NCBI GenBank assembly: GCA_900696535.1
Contig: CAADGM010000096.1
Coordinates: forward strand, 1 to 38,800
DNA from: an uncultured Planctomycetota bacterium
GTDB lineage: Bacteria > Planctomycetota > Phycisphaerae > UBA1845 > Fen-1342
Direction of reading: 5' to 3'
Length of the DNA stretch: 38,800 bases
Shown: one piece after another, positions 1-8,831 of the stretch
How positions within the stretch are numbered: the stretch's first letter is position 1
How the letters are laid out: the number at the start of each line of letters is the position of its first letter
The notes under the pieces: model-generated
The model's input: only the letters and a program-made list of their open reading frames with translations
What the model was told of the DNA's origin: nothing
The model's database searches: none
Position numbers and translations under genes: made by a program

Positions 1-335
1 CTGGCGAACCAACTGCTTTCCCCACGCACTGGGACTTCATGCTCGAAACCAGCCCCGACGGCCCCCTCGCCACGTGGCGGTTCGGCGAGGATCCCACCGC
101 GCGGGTCGGCCCCATTGAAGCCGAGCGAATCGACGATCATCGTCGGGTGTACCTGGACTACGAAGGCGAGGTCAGTGGCGGTCGTGGACGGGTCCGCCGC
201 GCGGACAAGGGCCCGGCCGTCGTGATCGAGGCGCGGACGGGGCACGTGCTGATCGAGCTGTCCGGTAACTTGCTGCGCGGCCGCTTCGCGATCGACACCG
301 ACGACGCCGGCCGCGGCGTGTTCCGGCCTGCTTAG
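1..335 (+). CDS. LigD-type 3'-phosphoesterase-like protein (5' truncated)
   Basis: Only the C-terminal ~110 residues are present; the reading frame is open to the left edge of the window, so the start lies outside. The visible part begins with HWDFMLE, then L-TWRF, and later HR-YLDYEGEVSGGRGRVRR. This matches the pattern of the LigD N-terminal 3'-phosphoesterase domain, where a conserved His-x-Asp and a Leu-Glu follow each other and a Y-x-x-[FY]-E-G-x-x-x-x-G-x-G segment comes later. In LigD the domain trims 3'-phosphate or ribonucleotide ends during non-homologous end joining. Here the protein stops straight after the domain, so no ligase or polymerase module follows it. Small stand-alone versions are known; whether this one acts in end joining is inference. 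The frame ends in TAG at 333-335. Confidence 0.75.
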   Translation, partial: GEPTAFPTHWDFMLETSPDGPLATWRFGEDPTARVGPIEAERIDDHRRVYLDYEGEVSGGRGRVRRADKGPAVVIEARTGHVLIELSGNLLRGRFAIDTDDAGRGVFRPA

Positions 336-458
336 AACTTGCCCCAGAACTCGGAAAGGCACGACGCGAGGCACCTGCTGATAGCGGGTGCTCCACGGGT
401 TCTGGAACAGGTTCCCGTGTGCGGCCTCGCACGCACTGCGACTTTTCAGACCCAGCGG

Positions 459-497
459 GGCGGGCCTCTGTGCCCGCCAGCAGGCAGCGACGCCTGC
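459..497. other. Two back-to-back hairpins in the 336-639 spacer
   Basis: The 304-base spacer between the first gene and the M32 peptidase contains no convincing gene. It holds two adjacent perfect hairpins: GGCGGGC/GCCCGCC (459-465 and 472-478, six-base loop) and GCAGGC/GCCTGC (480-485 and 492-497, six-base loop). There is no T-tract, so a classical intrinsic terminator is not shown, and they begin ~120 bases after the preceding stop. They could be an RNA processing or termination structure or a small intergenic repeat. Confidence 0.45.
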
Positions 498-639
498 CCC
501 ACTGCACACGCAGCGCAGCGCTAGACCTGTCAGGCGTATCGACAGAAGCTCCCCGGCAGCTTGTTCGCGACCGCCATGAGACGTATAAGGGCGAAGCGGC
601 CGACCGCGGCCGGGAACCACCCACGCCAGGGAGCTTGTC

Positions 640-2139
640 GTGCCCTCTCAGTCTTACCAGGCGTTTATCACCCGCGTACGCGAAATCCAGATGGCGGCCT
701 CGATCGAGAGCCTTCTCGAGTGGGACCAGGAGACCATGCTGCCGCCACGTGGCGCCGAGCTTCGCGCCGCGCAGCTCGGCTTCATCGCCGGCGTGAGCCA
801 CGAGCGCCTGACCGGGTCTGACTTCGCCCGGCTGCTGGAACAGGCCGAGCGAGAAAGTGCGGGTGATCCCGAGGTGGAGCCGAACCTGCGCGAGATGCGG
901 CGGGCCTTCGACCGCAAGGTCAAGCTGCCCACGTCCCTCGTGCAGGAAATCGCGCGGACCGTGTCGCTCGCGAAGGAAGCGTGGGTGCGGGCCCGCAAGG
1001 GGTCGAACTTCGCCGCGTTCGCGCCGCACCTCGAGAAGCTGCTCGACCTCAAGCGGCAGGTCGCGGAGAAAATCGGCTTCACAACCGAGCCGTATGACGC
1101 CCTGATGGACGAGTACGAACCCGGCGCGCGCTCCGCCGACGTGCAGAAGGTCTTTGACCAGGTGAAGAAGGAGCTGGTCCCGCTGGTGGCCGCGATCAGG
1201 AGCGCACCGCGCCGGCCCGACGAGAGCGTCCTGAAACGACACGCCCCGCGCGAGACGCAGGCGGTCCTCAACCGCCTGATCGCGACCGCAATGGGCTTCG
1301 ACTTCGACGCCGGCCGCCTCGACGTAAGCACCCACCCCTTCTGCTCCGGCCTGACGCCGCAGGACGTCCGCCTGACGACGCGCTACGACGAGCACTACCT
1401 GCCGATGTCGCTGTTCGGCGTCATGCACGAGGCCGGGCACGGCCTCTACGAGCAGGGACTTGATCCGGCCCACGCGTTCACGCCGCTGGGGCAGAGCGTG
1501 TCGCTGGGCATCCATGAGAGCCAGTCGCGGATGTGGGAGAACCTGGTCGGCCGCAGCCGCTCGTTCTGGCTCTACTTCTACCCGCTGCTCCAGGCGGCGC
1601 TGCCGGCCTGGCGCGAGGTGCCGCTCGACGACTGGTACTTCGCGATCAACACGGTCAAGCCCAGCCTCATTCGCGTTGAGGCGGACGAGGTCACGTACAA
1701 CCTGCACATCATGCTGCGCTTCGACCTGGAGCGCCGGATGCTGCGGGGAGAGATAGCGGTTCGCGACGTGCCGGCGGCTTGGAACGACGCGTTCAAGAGC
1801 CTGCTCGGAATCACCCCGTCGAGCGACGCCGAGGGCTGCCTCCAGGACATCCACTGGAGCATGGGGATCTTCGGCTACTTCCCCACGTACGCCCTGGGCA
1901 ACCTGTACGCCTGCCAGTTCTTCAAGGCCGCGAACCAGGCCCTGCCCGACCTGCCGGCGCGGATCGCGCACGGCGAACTCCAGCCGCTGCGCGACTGGCT
2001 CCGCAAGAACATTCACGTGCATGGGCAGCGCTACCGGGCCGACGAGCTCGTGAAGCGCGTCACCGGCCGGCCGCTCGGCCACGCGGACTTCATGGAGCAC
2101 TTGCGGAGCAAGTACCAGCCGCTTTACGGACTGCACTGA
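640..2139 (+). CDS. M32-family metallocarboxypeptidase (carboxypeptidase Taq-like)
   Basis: The 499-residue product has the length and composition of M32 (carboxypeptidase Taq) enzymes, which remove C-terminal amino acids from peptides with a divalent metal in the cytoplasm. The zinc site HEAGH is at residues 263-267. The family's following HES motif is at 292-294 (HESQSRMWEN), and the later IRVEADEVTYNLHI block that supplies further active-site residues is intact. The N-terminal SIESLLEWDQETMLPPRG segment is also typical. The start is GTG at 640: AGGGAG at 628-633 lies six bases upstream, and the next in-frame Met would remove conserved N-terminal residues. No signal peptide is visible. It stands alone, followed by a promoter-like sequence and the hydroxylase gene. 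Confidence 0.95.
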   Translation: MPSQSYQAFITRVREIQMAASIESLLEWDQETMLPPRGAELRAAQLGFIAGVSHERLTGSDFARLLEQAERESAGDPEVEPNLREMRRAFDRKVKLPTSLVQEIARTVSLAKEAWVRARKGSNFAAFAPHLEKLLDLKRQVAEKIGFTTEPYDALMDEYEPGARSADVQKVFDQVKKELVPLVAAIRSAPRRPDESVLKRHAPRETQAVLNRLIATAMGFDFDAGRLDVSTHPFCSGLTPQDVRLTTRYDEHYLPMSLFGVMHEAGHGLYEQGLDPAHAFTPLGQSVSLGIHESQSRMWENLVGRSRSFWLYFYPLLQAALPAWREVPLDDWYFAINTVKPSLIRVEADEVTYNLHIMLRFDLERRMLRGEIAVRDVPAAWNDAFKSLLGITPSSDAEGCLQDIHWSMGIFGYFPTYALGNLYACQFFKAANQALPDLPARIAHGELQPLRDWLRKNIHVHGQRYRADELVKRVTGRPLGHADFMEHLRSKYQPLYGLH

Positions 2140-2191
2140 TCGCCGCCGAGACCGCTTCGCGAGTGGGGGCCGCCGGGGCGCGCGCGGGGTG

Positions 2192-2221
2192 TTGCATGGA
2201 CCGGCCCCGGAAGGGTACAAT
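2192..2221 (+). promoter_or_regulatory. Candidate sigma-70 promoter for the aromatic hydroxylase
   Basis: TTGCAT (2192-2197) and TACAAT (2216-2221) are separated by 18 bases. The predicted start of transcription is about 2228, leaving a leader of roughly 40 bases with AGGAGGAG (2253-2260) before the GTG start. The match is by eye only. Confidence 0.5.
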
Positions 2222-2265
2222 GTGGTGGGTGTGGCCGCATCCCTGGCACGTCAGGAGGAGCACCG

Positions 2266-3180
2266 GTGGCACCGACGACCATGCCGATCGGACTGACGAC
2301 GACCAAGGCTCCCTTCATCGAGCAGGCCGTCGCGAACCACGAAGTCTTCATCCGCCAGCCCTACGAGCTGTACAGCGAGGAGAACCAGGAGACCTGGCGC
2401 CGGCTGTACGCCCGAATCAAGCCGCGCTGGGAGCAGTACGCGCACCCCAAGTTTCTCGAAGGCGTCAACAACCTGGCGCTCGATCCCCACGCCATCCCGC
2501 GGCTCGAGGACATCAACAAGTTCCTCCAGCCGCTGAGCAACTTCAGCGCGCGAGCGGTCAGTGGCTACGTGCCGGCGTACCTTTTCTTCGACTGCATTCG
2601 CAACCGCGCGTTTCCGACGACCATCACCATCCGCGACGGGGCCAAGCTCGACTACCTGCCCGAGCCCGACATCTTCCACGACGTGGCCGGGCACGTCCCC
2701 ATGCACACGGACCGCGTCTTCGCGGACGTGCTGGTGCGCTTCGGCGAGGTCGCCCGCCGGGCCGCGGAGCTGGCCCGCGCCATCCGCGACGAGCACGAGC
2801 GGATTCGCGTCGTCGAGAGCAACATCAAGGCCATGGCCCGCTTCTTCTGGTTCTCGGTCGAATTCGGCCTGATGCGCTGTGGCCGCGAGCTGCGGGCCTA
2901 CGGTAGCGGCATCCTGAGCAGCTACGGCGAGCTCGAGTACTCGATCGTCGCCCCCGAAGTGCAGCGCTTCCCGTTCCAGCTCGAGTGGGTCATCAACCAG
3001 TATTTCGAGATCGACCACTACCAGCCGTTGCTGTTCATCGTCGACTCGTTTGACCACCTGTTCGGCCAGGTCGACGAGCTGGAGAAGTGGATGCTCGCGG
3101 GCAAGCTCAACAACGTCAGCCCCGGCGAGCCGGAGGTGGACGAGCGCGACCTCCAATCCTTCCTGAACGCGACGCTCTGA
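2266..3180 (+). CDS. Aromatic amino acid hydroxylase (phenylalanine 4-monooxygenase type)
   Basis: This is a 304-residue pterin-dependent, non-haem iron hydroxylase, expected to convert phenylalanine to tyrosine in the cytosol. The iron ligands are visible: His138 and His143 in PDIFHDVAGHVPM and Glu199 in WFSVEFGLM. There is no N-terminal ACT regulatory domain, as in other bacterial forms. The His143-to-Glu199 distance is 56 residues; from memory it is about 40 in the human and Chromobacterium enzymes, so there is an extra charged helical stretch (about residues 160-185) here. The GTG start at 2266 is chosen because AGGAGGAG ends five bases upstream; an ATG at 2281 would lie farther from it. 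No pterin-carbinolamine dehydratase gene is adjacent. Tyrosine or tryptophan hydroxylation cannot be excluded from sequence alone. Confidence 0.92.
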   Translation: MAPTTMPIGLTTTKAPFIEQAVANHEVFIRQPYELYSEENQETWRRLYARIKPRWEQYAHPKFLEGVNNLALDPHAIPRLEDINKFLQPLSNFSARAVSGYVPAYLFFDCIRNRAFPTTITIRDGAKLDYLPEPDIFHDVAGHVPMHTDRVFADVLVRFGEVARRAAELARAIRDEHERIRVVESNIKAMARFFWFSVEFGLMRCGRELRAYGSGILSSYGELEYSIVAPEVQRFPFQLEWVINQYFEIDHYQPLLFIVDSFDHLFGQVDELEKWMLAGKLNNVSPGEPEVDERDLQSFLNATL

Positions 3181-3296
3181 GAACCGAGGGGCGTCGCTTG
3201 TCTGAAGTTGTGTTGGGCGCGTTGGTGGGGCCGCGCTGTATCTGTACCCTCGCCGACATGCCAGCCGCTCGCCGGGTGGCCAGAGGAGATTAGCCC

Positions 3297-4886
3297 ATGT
3301 CGATGCGTCGCTACGAGCGCTCCGGGCGGGCCGTGTACCCGCTCGCCTTCGCCGCCCTGCTCCTGCTCGCGCTTGAGTCACCGCTGACGCAGGTGCGTGC
3401 GAGCGCTTCGGACGAGCCTGCGAAGACGCCGGCCGCGACGACCGCTCCGGCCTCGGCACCTTCGACCGGCCCGGCCGCCGAGCGGGCCAAGCAATGGTGG
3501 AAAGGGCGGATCACGATCCCGACGATGCCCCTGGACATTCTCGTCGTGTTCACACCCGCCGAGAGCGACGCCTGGTCGGCCACGATCGACATTCCTATGC
3601 AAGGAGCATCCAAGCTGCCGCTCACGGATGTCGCCGTGTCGGCCGACGCACTCGCGTTCACACTGCCGCCGCCGGCCAACGCCGTCTTCAAGCTCGACCG
3701 CGCCGCGGACGGCACCAGCGCCAGCGGCACGATGGTGCAGCACGGCATGACCTTTCCCGTAAGCATGGAGCGGGTCAGCGAGCGCGAGGCTGGCAGCGTT
3801 GGCCCGGAGCGACCGCAGACCCCCAAGCCGCCCTTCCCGTACGCGACGCGCGAGGTGACGTATCGCAACGAGTCGGCCGACATCACGCTGGCCGGCACGC
3901 TCTCCGTCCCCGAGGGCAAGGGCCCGCATCCCGTCGTGCTGATGATTACCGGCTCCGGGCCGCAGGATCGCGACGAGACGCTCTTCGGCCACAAGCCGTT
4001 CGCGGTCATCGCGGACCACCTCGCGCGGCGGGGAATCGCCTCGCTCCGGGTGGACGACCGCGGCGTGGGCGGGTCAACCGGGAGCACCCCGAAGTCCACG
4101 TCCGAGGACTTCGCGAGCGACGTGCTGGCAGGCATCGCGTTCCTTCAGCAGCAGCCGGAGATCGACCGCCGTCGCATCGCCCTGCTTGGGCACAGCGAGG
4201 GGGCGATGGTGGCCCCGATGGTCGCGGCCGACTCGCCCGACGTAGCCGCCCTGGTCCTGCTCGCGCCGCCGGGCAAGACCGGCCAGGAAATCCTCAAGTC
4301 GCAGTTGGCCGCGATTCTCACGGCCGCCGGCCTGCCCGCGGACAAGGTCGAGTCGCAGGTCAAGACGCAGCAGAAGCTGATTTCGCAGGTCGTGGCGGAC
4401 GCGTCCCCGGCCGAAATCCGCAAGTCCATCGAGGAACTGATCCGCGGCGAGCAGGAGGCAAGCGGGTCGGCCGCTCCGCTCGACGCCGACGCGATGAAGG
4501 CGCTGGTGGACGCCCAGTACGAGCAGATGAACACGCCCTGGATGCAGTTCTTCATTCTTCACGACCCCCGCGAGGCGCTGCGCAAGGTCCGCCAGCCGGT
4601 GCTGGCGCTCTTCGGGGAGAAGGACCTCCAGGTGCTGCCCGGGGAGAACCTCATGGAGGTCCGCCAGGCGCTGGAGTCCTCCGGCAACACCCGCGTCACC
4701 GTCAAGGCGCTGCCGAAGCTCAACCACCTGTTCCAGGAAGCGCAGACCGGGCTCGTCATGGAGTACGCGACGCTCAGCCAGACGATCGCACCCGCCGCGC
4801 TCGACGAAATCACGAGCTGGCTGCGTACCACGCTGGGCGTGAGTGACTGCCGCTTCCCCCCTGCGGCGGCAGTGATGCGAGTATGA
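3297..4886 (+). CDS. Secreted alpha/beta hydrolase (S33/EstD-like esterase)
   Basis: The 529-residue product starts with a basic stretch and a hydrophobic segment (about residues 12-27), consistent with a signal peptide. An Ala/Pro/Thr-rich linker (about 38-62) follows. Residues ~68-160 form a beta-rich domain of the kind found in front of EstD-like esterases. The alpha/beta hydrolase domain follows, with oxyanion-region MITGSGPQDRDE, nucleophile elbow GHSEGA (Ser300), an acid in FGEKDLQV and the catalytic His in LNHLFQEA near the C-terminus. It probably hydrolyses an ester or peptide outside the cytoplasmic membrane; the substrate is unknown. ATG at 3297 follows AGAGGAG (3282-3288) by eight bases. 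A weak promoter-like pair, TTGGTG (3222) and TACCCT (3245), lies upstream. It ends 12 bases before the methyltransferase start. Confidence 0.88.
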   Translation: MSMRRYERSGRAVYPLAFAALLLLALESPLTQVRASASDEPAKTPAATTAPASAPSTGPAAERAKQWWKGRITIPTMPLDILVVFTPAESDAWSATIDIPMQGASKLPLTDVAVSADALAFTLPPPANAVFKLDRAADGTSASGTMVQHGMTFPVSMERVSEREAGSVGPERPQTPKPPFPYATREVTYRNESADITLAGTLSVPEGKGPHPVVLMITGSGPQDRDETLFGHKPFAVIADHLARRGIASLRVDDRGVGGSTGSTPKSTSEDFASDVLAGIAFLQQQPEIDRRRIALLGHSEGAMVAPMVAADSPDVAALVLLAPPGKTGQEILKSQLAAILTAAGLPADKVESQVKTQQKLISQVVADASPAEIRKSIEELIRGEQEASGSAAPLDADAMKALVDAQYEQMNTPWMQFFILHDPREALRKVRQPVLALFGEKDLQVLPGENLMEVRQALESSGNTRVTVKALPKLNHLFQEAQTGLVMEYATLSQTIAPAALDEITSWLRTTLGVSDCRFPPAAAVMRV

Positions 4887-4898
4887 TTCGCAGGCAGC

Positions 4899-6152
4899 AT
4901 GGGCGCGCCGCGCTTCAGGACGAGCCGATCGGTCGAGGCCCCACCCGAGGCGCGCTCGCCCTGGGTACTGCTGCGCTCGGCCACACAGCATCCGTTCATC
5001 TACCAGAAGATGGTCCGCGGCGCCGATCCGGCCGCCCGGCCGGGCGACGTTGTGCACGTCTATGACAAGTGCGGCGCGCTGTTCGGTCGGGGCCTGTACA
5101 ACCCGCGCTCGCAGATCGTGGTGCGCATGCTCACGCACGCCGACGTCGAGATCGACGACGCGTTCTGGCGCGGGCGGCTGGAGCAGGCCGTGGCCCTGCG
5201 ACGCGAGCTGCGGCTCGACGACGTGACCGACGCCTACCGGCTCGTGCACGCGGAGGGTGACGGTTTGTCGGGGCTGATCGTCGAGCGCTTCGCGGACTGC
5301 TTGGTCTTCGAGATTTTCTCGCTCGGCATGCACCGGCAGGTGGAGAAGCTGGACGCGCTGCTGCGGGAGGTGCTCGGGCCCCCGGCCCGGGCGGACCGCC
5401 CCGGCCCCACCGGCCCCTGGCGGACGTTCGTGCGGGCCGATGCGCGAGTCGAAGCCCTGGAGGGCTTCCGCGTCAGCAGCCGCGGCGAAGCAGGCCCCGC
5501 AAGCCACGAGCGGCTCATCATCCGCGAGCACGGCGTGCGCTATCGCGTGGACGTGGTCGCAGGACACAAGACCGGCTTCTTCTGCGACCAGCGCGATAAC
5601 CGCCAGCGCCTGGCGGCTCTGTGCCGGGACGCAACGGTCCTGGACCTGTGCTGCTACACGGGCGGCTTCGCGCTGTGTGCCAGGAAGCTCGGCGCCGCGC
5701 GCGAGGTCACCGGCGTCGACCTGGACGAAAACGCGATCGCCATCGCCCGCGAGAACGCCAACCTCAACCAGTGCCGGGTGGACTTCGTGTTCGCGGACGC
5801 GTTCGCGTACGTCCGGCAGATGCTGGCCAATCGGCGTACGTTCGACGTGGTTATCCTTGACCCGCCCAAGCTGGTACTGAGCCGTGATGCGTACATCGAG
5901 GGGCTGCGCAAGTACTCCGATTTCAACGCCCTGGCCTTGCAGGTCGTGCGCCCGGGCGGCCTGCTCCTGACGTGCAGTTGCAGCGGGCTGGTCTCGCCGG
6001 CGGCCTTTCGCGAAATGGTCGGCCGGGCCGCGCAGCGCGCCGGCCGGCTGGTGCAGGTGTTCGACGAGCGCGGGGCCGCCCCGGATCACCCCGTCATGCT
6101 GAACTGCCCCGAGTCCGCCTACCTCAAGACGCTCTGGTGCCGCGTGCTGTGA
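4899..6152 (+). CDS. RlmI-like class I rRNA (cytosine-5) methyltransferase
   Basis: The 417-residue product follows the RlmI plan: an N-terminal PUA-like domain (about 20-95, with HPFIYQKMVRGAD and GDVVHVYD), a central domain (about 100-215, with GDGLSGLIVERF) and a C-terminal SAM-binding Rossmann domain. The SAM motif LDLCCYTGGF is at 248-257, the acidic motif GVDLDENAI follows, and DPPK is at 321-324; a later CSCSGLVS segment fits the family. RlmI methylates C1962 of 23S rRNA in E. coli, and the same site is inferred here. The start is ATG at 4899 without a strong ribosome-binding site. The gene follows the hydrolase by 12 bases and converges on the acyl-CoA dehydrogenase with seven bases between the two stops. 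Confidence 0.9.
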   Translation: MGAPRFRTSRSVEAPPEARSPWVLLRSATQHPFIYQKMVRGADPAARPGDVVHVYDKCGALFGRGLYNPRSQIVVRMLTHADVEIDDAFWRGRLEQAVALRRELRLDDVTDAYRLVHAEGDGLSGLIVERFADCLVFEIFSLGMHRQVEKLDALLREVLGPPARADRPGPTGPWRTFVRADARVEALEGFRVSSRGEAGPASHERLIIREHGVRYRVDVVAGHKTGFFCDQRDNRQRLAALCRDATVLDLCCYTGGFALCARKLGAAREVTGVDLDENAIAIARENANLNQCRVDFVFADAFAYVRQMLANRRTFDVVILDPPKLVLSRDAYIEGLRKYSDFNALALQVVRPGGLLLTCSCSGLVSPAAFREMVGRAAQRAGRLVQVFDERGAAPDHPVMLNCPESAYLKTLWCRVL

Positions 6153-6159
6153 CGGATCG

Positions 6160-7308
6160 TCACGCCCCGGGGCGGAGAAGTTCGCGCGCAATCACCAGGC
6201 GCTGGATCTCGCTCGTGCCCTCGTAGATCGTCGTGATGCGGGCGTCGCGGTAAAGCTGCTCGACGCGACAATCGTTGACGAACCCCGAGCCACCGAACAC
6301 CTGCACCGCCCGGTAGGCGATGCGGTTGGCCGCCTCCGATGCAAAGAGCTTGGCGATGGAGGCTTCGCGCGTGAAGCGCTCGCCGCGGTCCTTGAGCTCG
6401 GCGGCCCGATCGACCAGGAGCTGCGACGCGTCGAGCTCGGTCTTCGAGTCGGCCACCATCCACTGGATGGCCTGGAAGTCGGCGATCGGGCGATTGAACT
6501 GCCGGCGCGTCTGCGCGTAGGCGATCATCTCGTCGAGGCACGCGGCGCTGATGCCGATGGCCTGCGACGCGATCCCGATCCGCCCCCCATCCAGGGCCGA
6601 GAGCGCGATCTTCAGCCCCTCGCCAATCTGGCCCAGCAGGTGCCCCTCGGGAACGAAGGCCCCCTCCAGCCGCATTTCCGCGGTCTCCGAGCCGCGGATC
6701 CCCATCTTGCCCTTGATCGCCTCGCGGTGGACCGCGTCCTGCCGGGCGTCCAGGAGGAACATCGAATGATCGCGGCGGCCCGCGGGCGCGTCGCTGGCCC
6801 GCGCCAGGACGATGAACCACCGGCCGGTCAGCCCGTTCGTCACCCACAGCTTGTTGCCGAATAACCGCCACCCCCCGCTGATGCGCTCCGCCCGCGTCGT
6901 GGCCGAGGAAGGATCGGAGCCGGCGTCGGGCTCGCTGATCGCGAAGGCCGAGAGATTGTCCGGAACGACCAGCCGCGGGAGCATCTCGTCCAGAAGCTCG
7001 GGGCGGCCGTAGCGGGCGATCGCCTCGCACACCATGTTGTGCACGCCGATCGTGACGGCGAAGGCCGGCGAGGCGTACGCCACCTCGCGGATGATGTGCG
7101 CATACGGCAGGGTGGGGCAGTCGATCCCCCCGTGGGCCTCGTCTACGCGCAGCCCCAGCAGCCCCATCTCGTAGAGCGGCTCGAGTCGCCCGCAACAGGA
7201 CGTCTCGGCATGGTCGCAACGCCGGTCCAGCTCGAGCAGCTCCCCGCGCGCGAAGTCGCGGACGGTGCTGATCAGCAGTTCGTGGTCGGCCGAGATCGCT
7301 GTGCTCAT
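6160..7308 (-). CDS. Acyl-CoA dehydrogenase
   Basis: The 382-residue flavoprotein is of standard family length and would introduce a 2,3-double bond into an acyl-CoA, passing electrons to ETF. Recognisable blocks include the N-terminal helical domain (MSTAISADHELLISTVRDFA), the FAD-binding AFAISEPDAGSD and KLWVTNG segments in the middle beta-domain, and the C-terminal helices with QVFGGSGFVND and IYEGTSEIQRLVIAREL, whose Glu is the usual catalytic-base position. ATG at 7308 is used because the homologous N-terminus starts there; the frame stays open farther upstream, but that part is Arg/Ala-rich and not family-like. No strong ribosome-binding site is visible. It is divergent from the lipoprotein gene at 7446. 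Chain-length preference cannot be read from the sequence. Confidence 0.93.
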   Translation of the reverse strand: MSTAISADHELLISTVRDFARGELLELDRRCDHAETSCCGRLEPLYEMGLLGLRVDEAHGGIDCPTLPYAHIIREVAYASPAFAVTIGVHNMVCEAIARYGRPELLDEMLPRLVVPDNLSAFAISEPDAGSDPSSATTRAERISGGWRLFGNKLWVTNGLTGRWFIVLARASDAPAGRRDHSMFLLDARQDAVHREAIKGKMGIRGSETAEMRLEGAFVPEGHLLGQIGEGLKIALSALDGGRIGIASQAIGISAACLDEMIAYAQTRRQFNRPIADFQAIQWMVADSKTELDASQLLVDRAAELKDRGERFTREASIAKLFASEAANRIAYRAVQVFGGSGFVNDCRVEQLYRDARITTIYEGTSEIQRLVIARELLRPGA

Positions 7309-7445
7309 ACGCTGCCGAAGTCGAAGGGATCGGGCGCCCGCCCGTGGGCGCCGAGACGCTACACTCTCCATCCTAGCGGCCCGGGCGGGCAATGTCGCGG
7401 GCCGGATGACGCCGCCCAGGCTGCCGCGCTGGAGACCAAGCCGAC

Positions 7446-8831
7446 ATGAAGCCCCTGCCGACTCGCGTCCTGACCACCATCCTCGCCCTCGCGCTTCTCG
7501 GGTGTGACAATCGCCCGGCCCCCCCGCCAGTTCCGCCGCCCGTCCCGGCACCAGCAACGGCACCGGCGCCCCCGCCGCCCGCTCCGCCGGTCGAGCCCGC
7601 CAAGCCCCCGCCGGCAGCCGAGCCGCGCCCGGCGACACCAGCTCCCGCGGTCGCCCCGGCGCCGCCTTCGGTTACCGGGCGGCTGACGCAGCGCGACGGC
7701 CTGACGATCCTCGAGGTCTGGGGCACGCCGTCCGAAGCCGGCTTCGCCCACGGATACCTGACCGCGAGCACGATCCTCGAGCTGTTCGACGAGGCCGTGC
7801 TCGACCCGCAGGTCGGCACGACGCCGGCGCTTTACGAGGAGAACGCCCGGCCGGCGGTCATGGCGACCTTCTCGTGGACCGCCGATCAGAACGCCGAGCT
7901 GACGGGCATTCTGCGCGGGGTGCAGGCCCGGCTGGGCGCCGACCAGGCCCGCTCGCGCAAGCTGAACCGAACGCTGGACGTCCTGGACCTGAAGGCGCTC
8001 AACACGCTGCCCGACTGGCGCGGCACGCTCTGCTCGTCGTTCGTCGCCTGGGGCGACGCGACCGCGGACGGTCAGCCCCTGCTGGCGCGAAACCTCGACT
8101 ACACCGCGACCCCGAACATGGCGAGGGCCCAGGTCGTGCTCGTCCACCGGGCCGCCGGCGACCGCAAGTCGTGGGTCGCGATCGGCTGGCCCGGGCTGAT
8201 CGGCGTCTGTACGGCCATGAGCGCGGACGGCGTCTCAGTCGCCCTGCACGACGCGACCGGGCACGACCCGGGCCAGGTCGAGGCCGTCGTGCCGCGCATG
8301 CTCGCGCTGCGCGAGGCACTGGAGCAGGCCCGGCCGGACACGTTCATGACGACGCTTCGCAGCCTGCTGGTCAACCAGCCCGTGCTGGTCGGCAACCTGG
8401 TCATCGCGGCGTCGCCCCAGGCCGAGGACGGGGCCCACGGCGCGGTGTTCGAGTACGACGGAAACCCGCTCGACATGGGCGTCACACTGCGCGGACCCGA
8501 CTCGCCCAAGCGGCCGTTCGTCATTGCCACCAACCACATGCGGGCCCGCCAGGAGCCCGCCGAGTGCTCGCGCTTCGCCACGCTCGACCGCGGCCTGGCC
8601 CAGTACCTGGACGGCCCGGATCGACTCGGCGCGGCCGCCGCGCTCGAGATGATCCGCGTCACCGCCAACGAGACGACGCTGCACTCCGTCGTCTGCCAGC
8701 CGCAGCGGCGCGCGCTCCTCGTGTCGATTCCGGCAATTTCAAAGCGCCCGATCGAGCTGGCCCTGGATGACCTGCTGGCGGCCGCCCCGGAGGCCGCCGC
8801 TGAACCGGCGCCGGCGGACTCGACCCCATGA
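7446..8831 (+). CDS. Lipoprotein, C45-like Ntn-hydrolase (acyltransferase/amidase type)
   Basis: This 461-residue protein has a lipoprotein signal ending in ALLGC (Cys20) and then a Pro/Ala-rich spacer (about 23-75), so it should be anchored outside the cytoplasmic membrane. The remaining ~385 residues resemble the C45 acyl-CoA:6-aminopenicillanate transferase / phospholipase-B-like family: an AGFAHGYL segment and the probable N-terminal nucleophile Cys196 in GTLCSSFVAWGDAT, followed by DGQPLLARNLDY. In this family, autocleavage before the Cys creates the active enzyme, which cuts an amide or transfers an acyl group. If that happens here, the lipid anchor stays on the small chain. ATG at 7446 follows GGAGA by ten bases. 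A TACACT hexamer at 7360-7365 could be its -10. It overlaps the next gene by ATGA, indicating translational coupling. Confidence 0.8.
   Translation: MKPLPTRVLTTILALALLGCDNRPAPPPVPPPVPAPATAPAPPPPAPPVEPAKPPPAAEPRPATPAPAVAPAPPSVTGRLTQRDGLTILEVWGTPSEAGFAHGYLTASTILELFDEAVLDPQVGTTPALYEENARPAVMATFSWTADQNAELTGILRGVQARLGADQARSRKLNRTLDVLDLKALNTLPDWRGTLCSSFVAWGDATADGQPLLARNLDYTATPNMARAQVVLVHRAAGDRKSWVAIGWPGLIGVCTAMSADGVSVALHDATGHDPGQVEAVVPRMLALREALEQARPDTFMTTLRSLLVNQPVLVGNLVIAASPQAEDGAHGAVFEYDGNPLDMGVTLRGPDSPKRPFVIATNHMRARQEPAECSRFATLDRGLAQYLDGPDRLGAAAALEMIRVTANETTLHSVVCQPQRRALLVSIPAISKRPIELALDDLLAAAPEAAAEPAPADSTP

Noticed and set aside
172..2220. A 682-codon open frame on the minus strand opposite the M32 peptidase
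   Set aside because: It is the antisense shadow of a clear gene in high-G+C DNA: Arg/Ala/Gln-rich, with no family motif.
4074..6191. A 705-codon minus-strand open frame across the hydrolase and methyltransferase genes
   Set aside because: It runs antisense across two well-supported genes with full catalytic motifs; its own composition is not protein-like.
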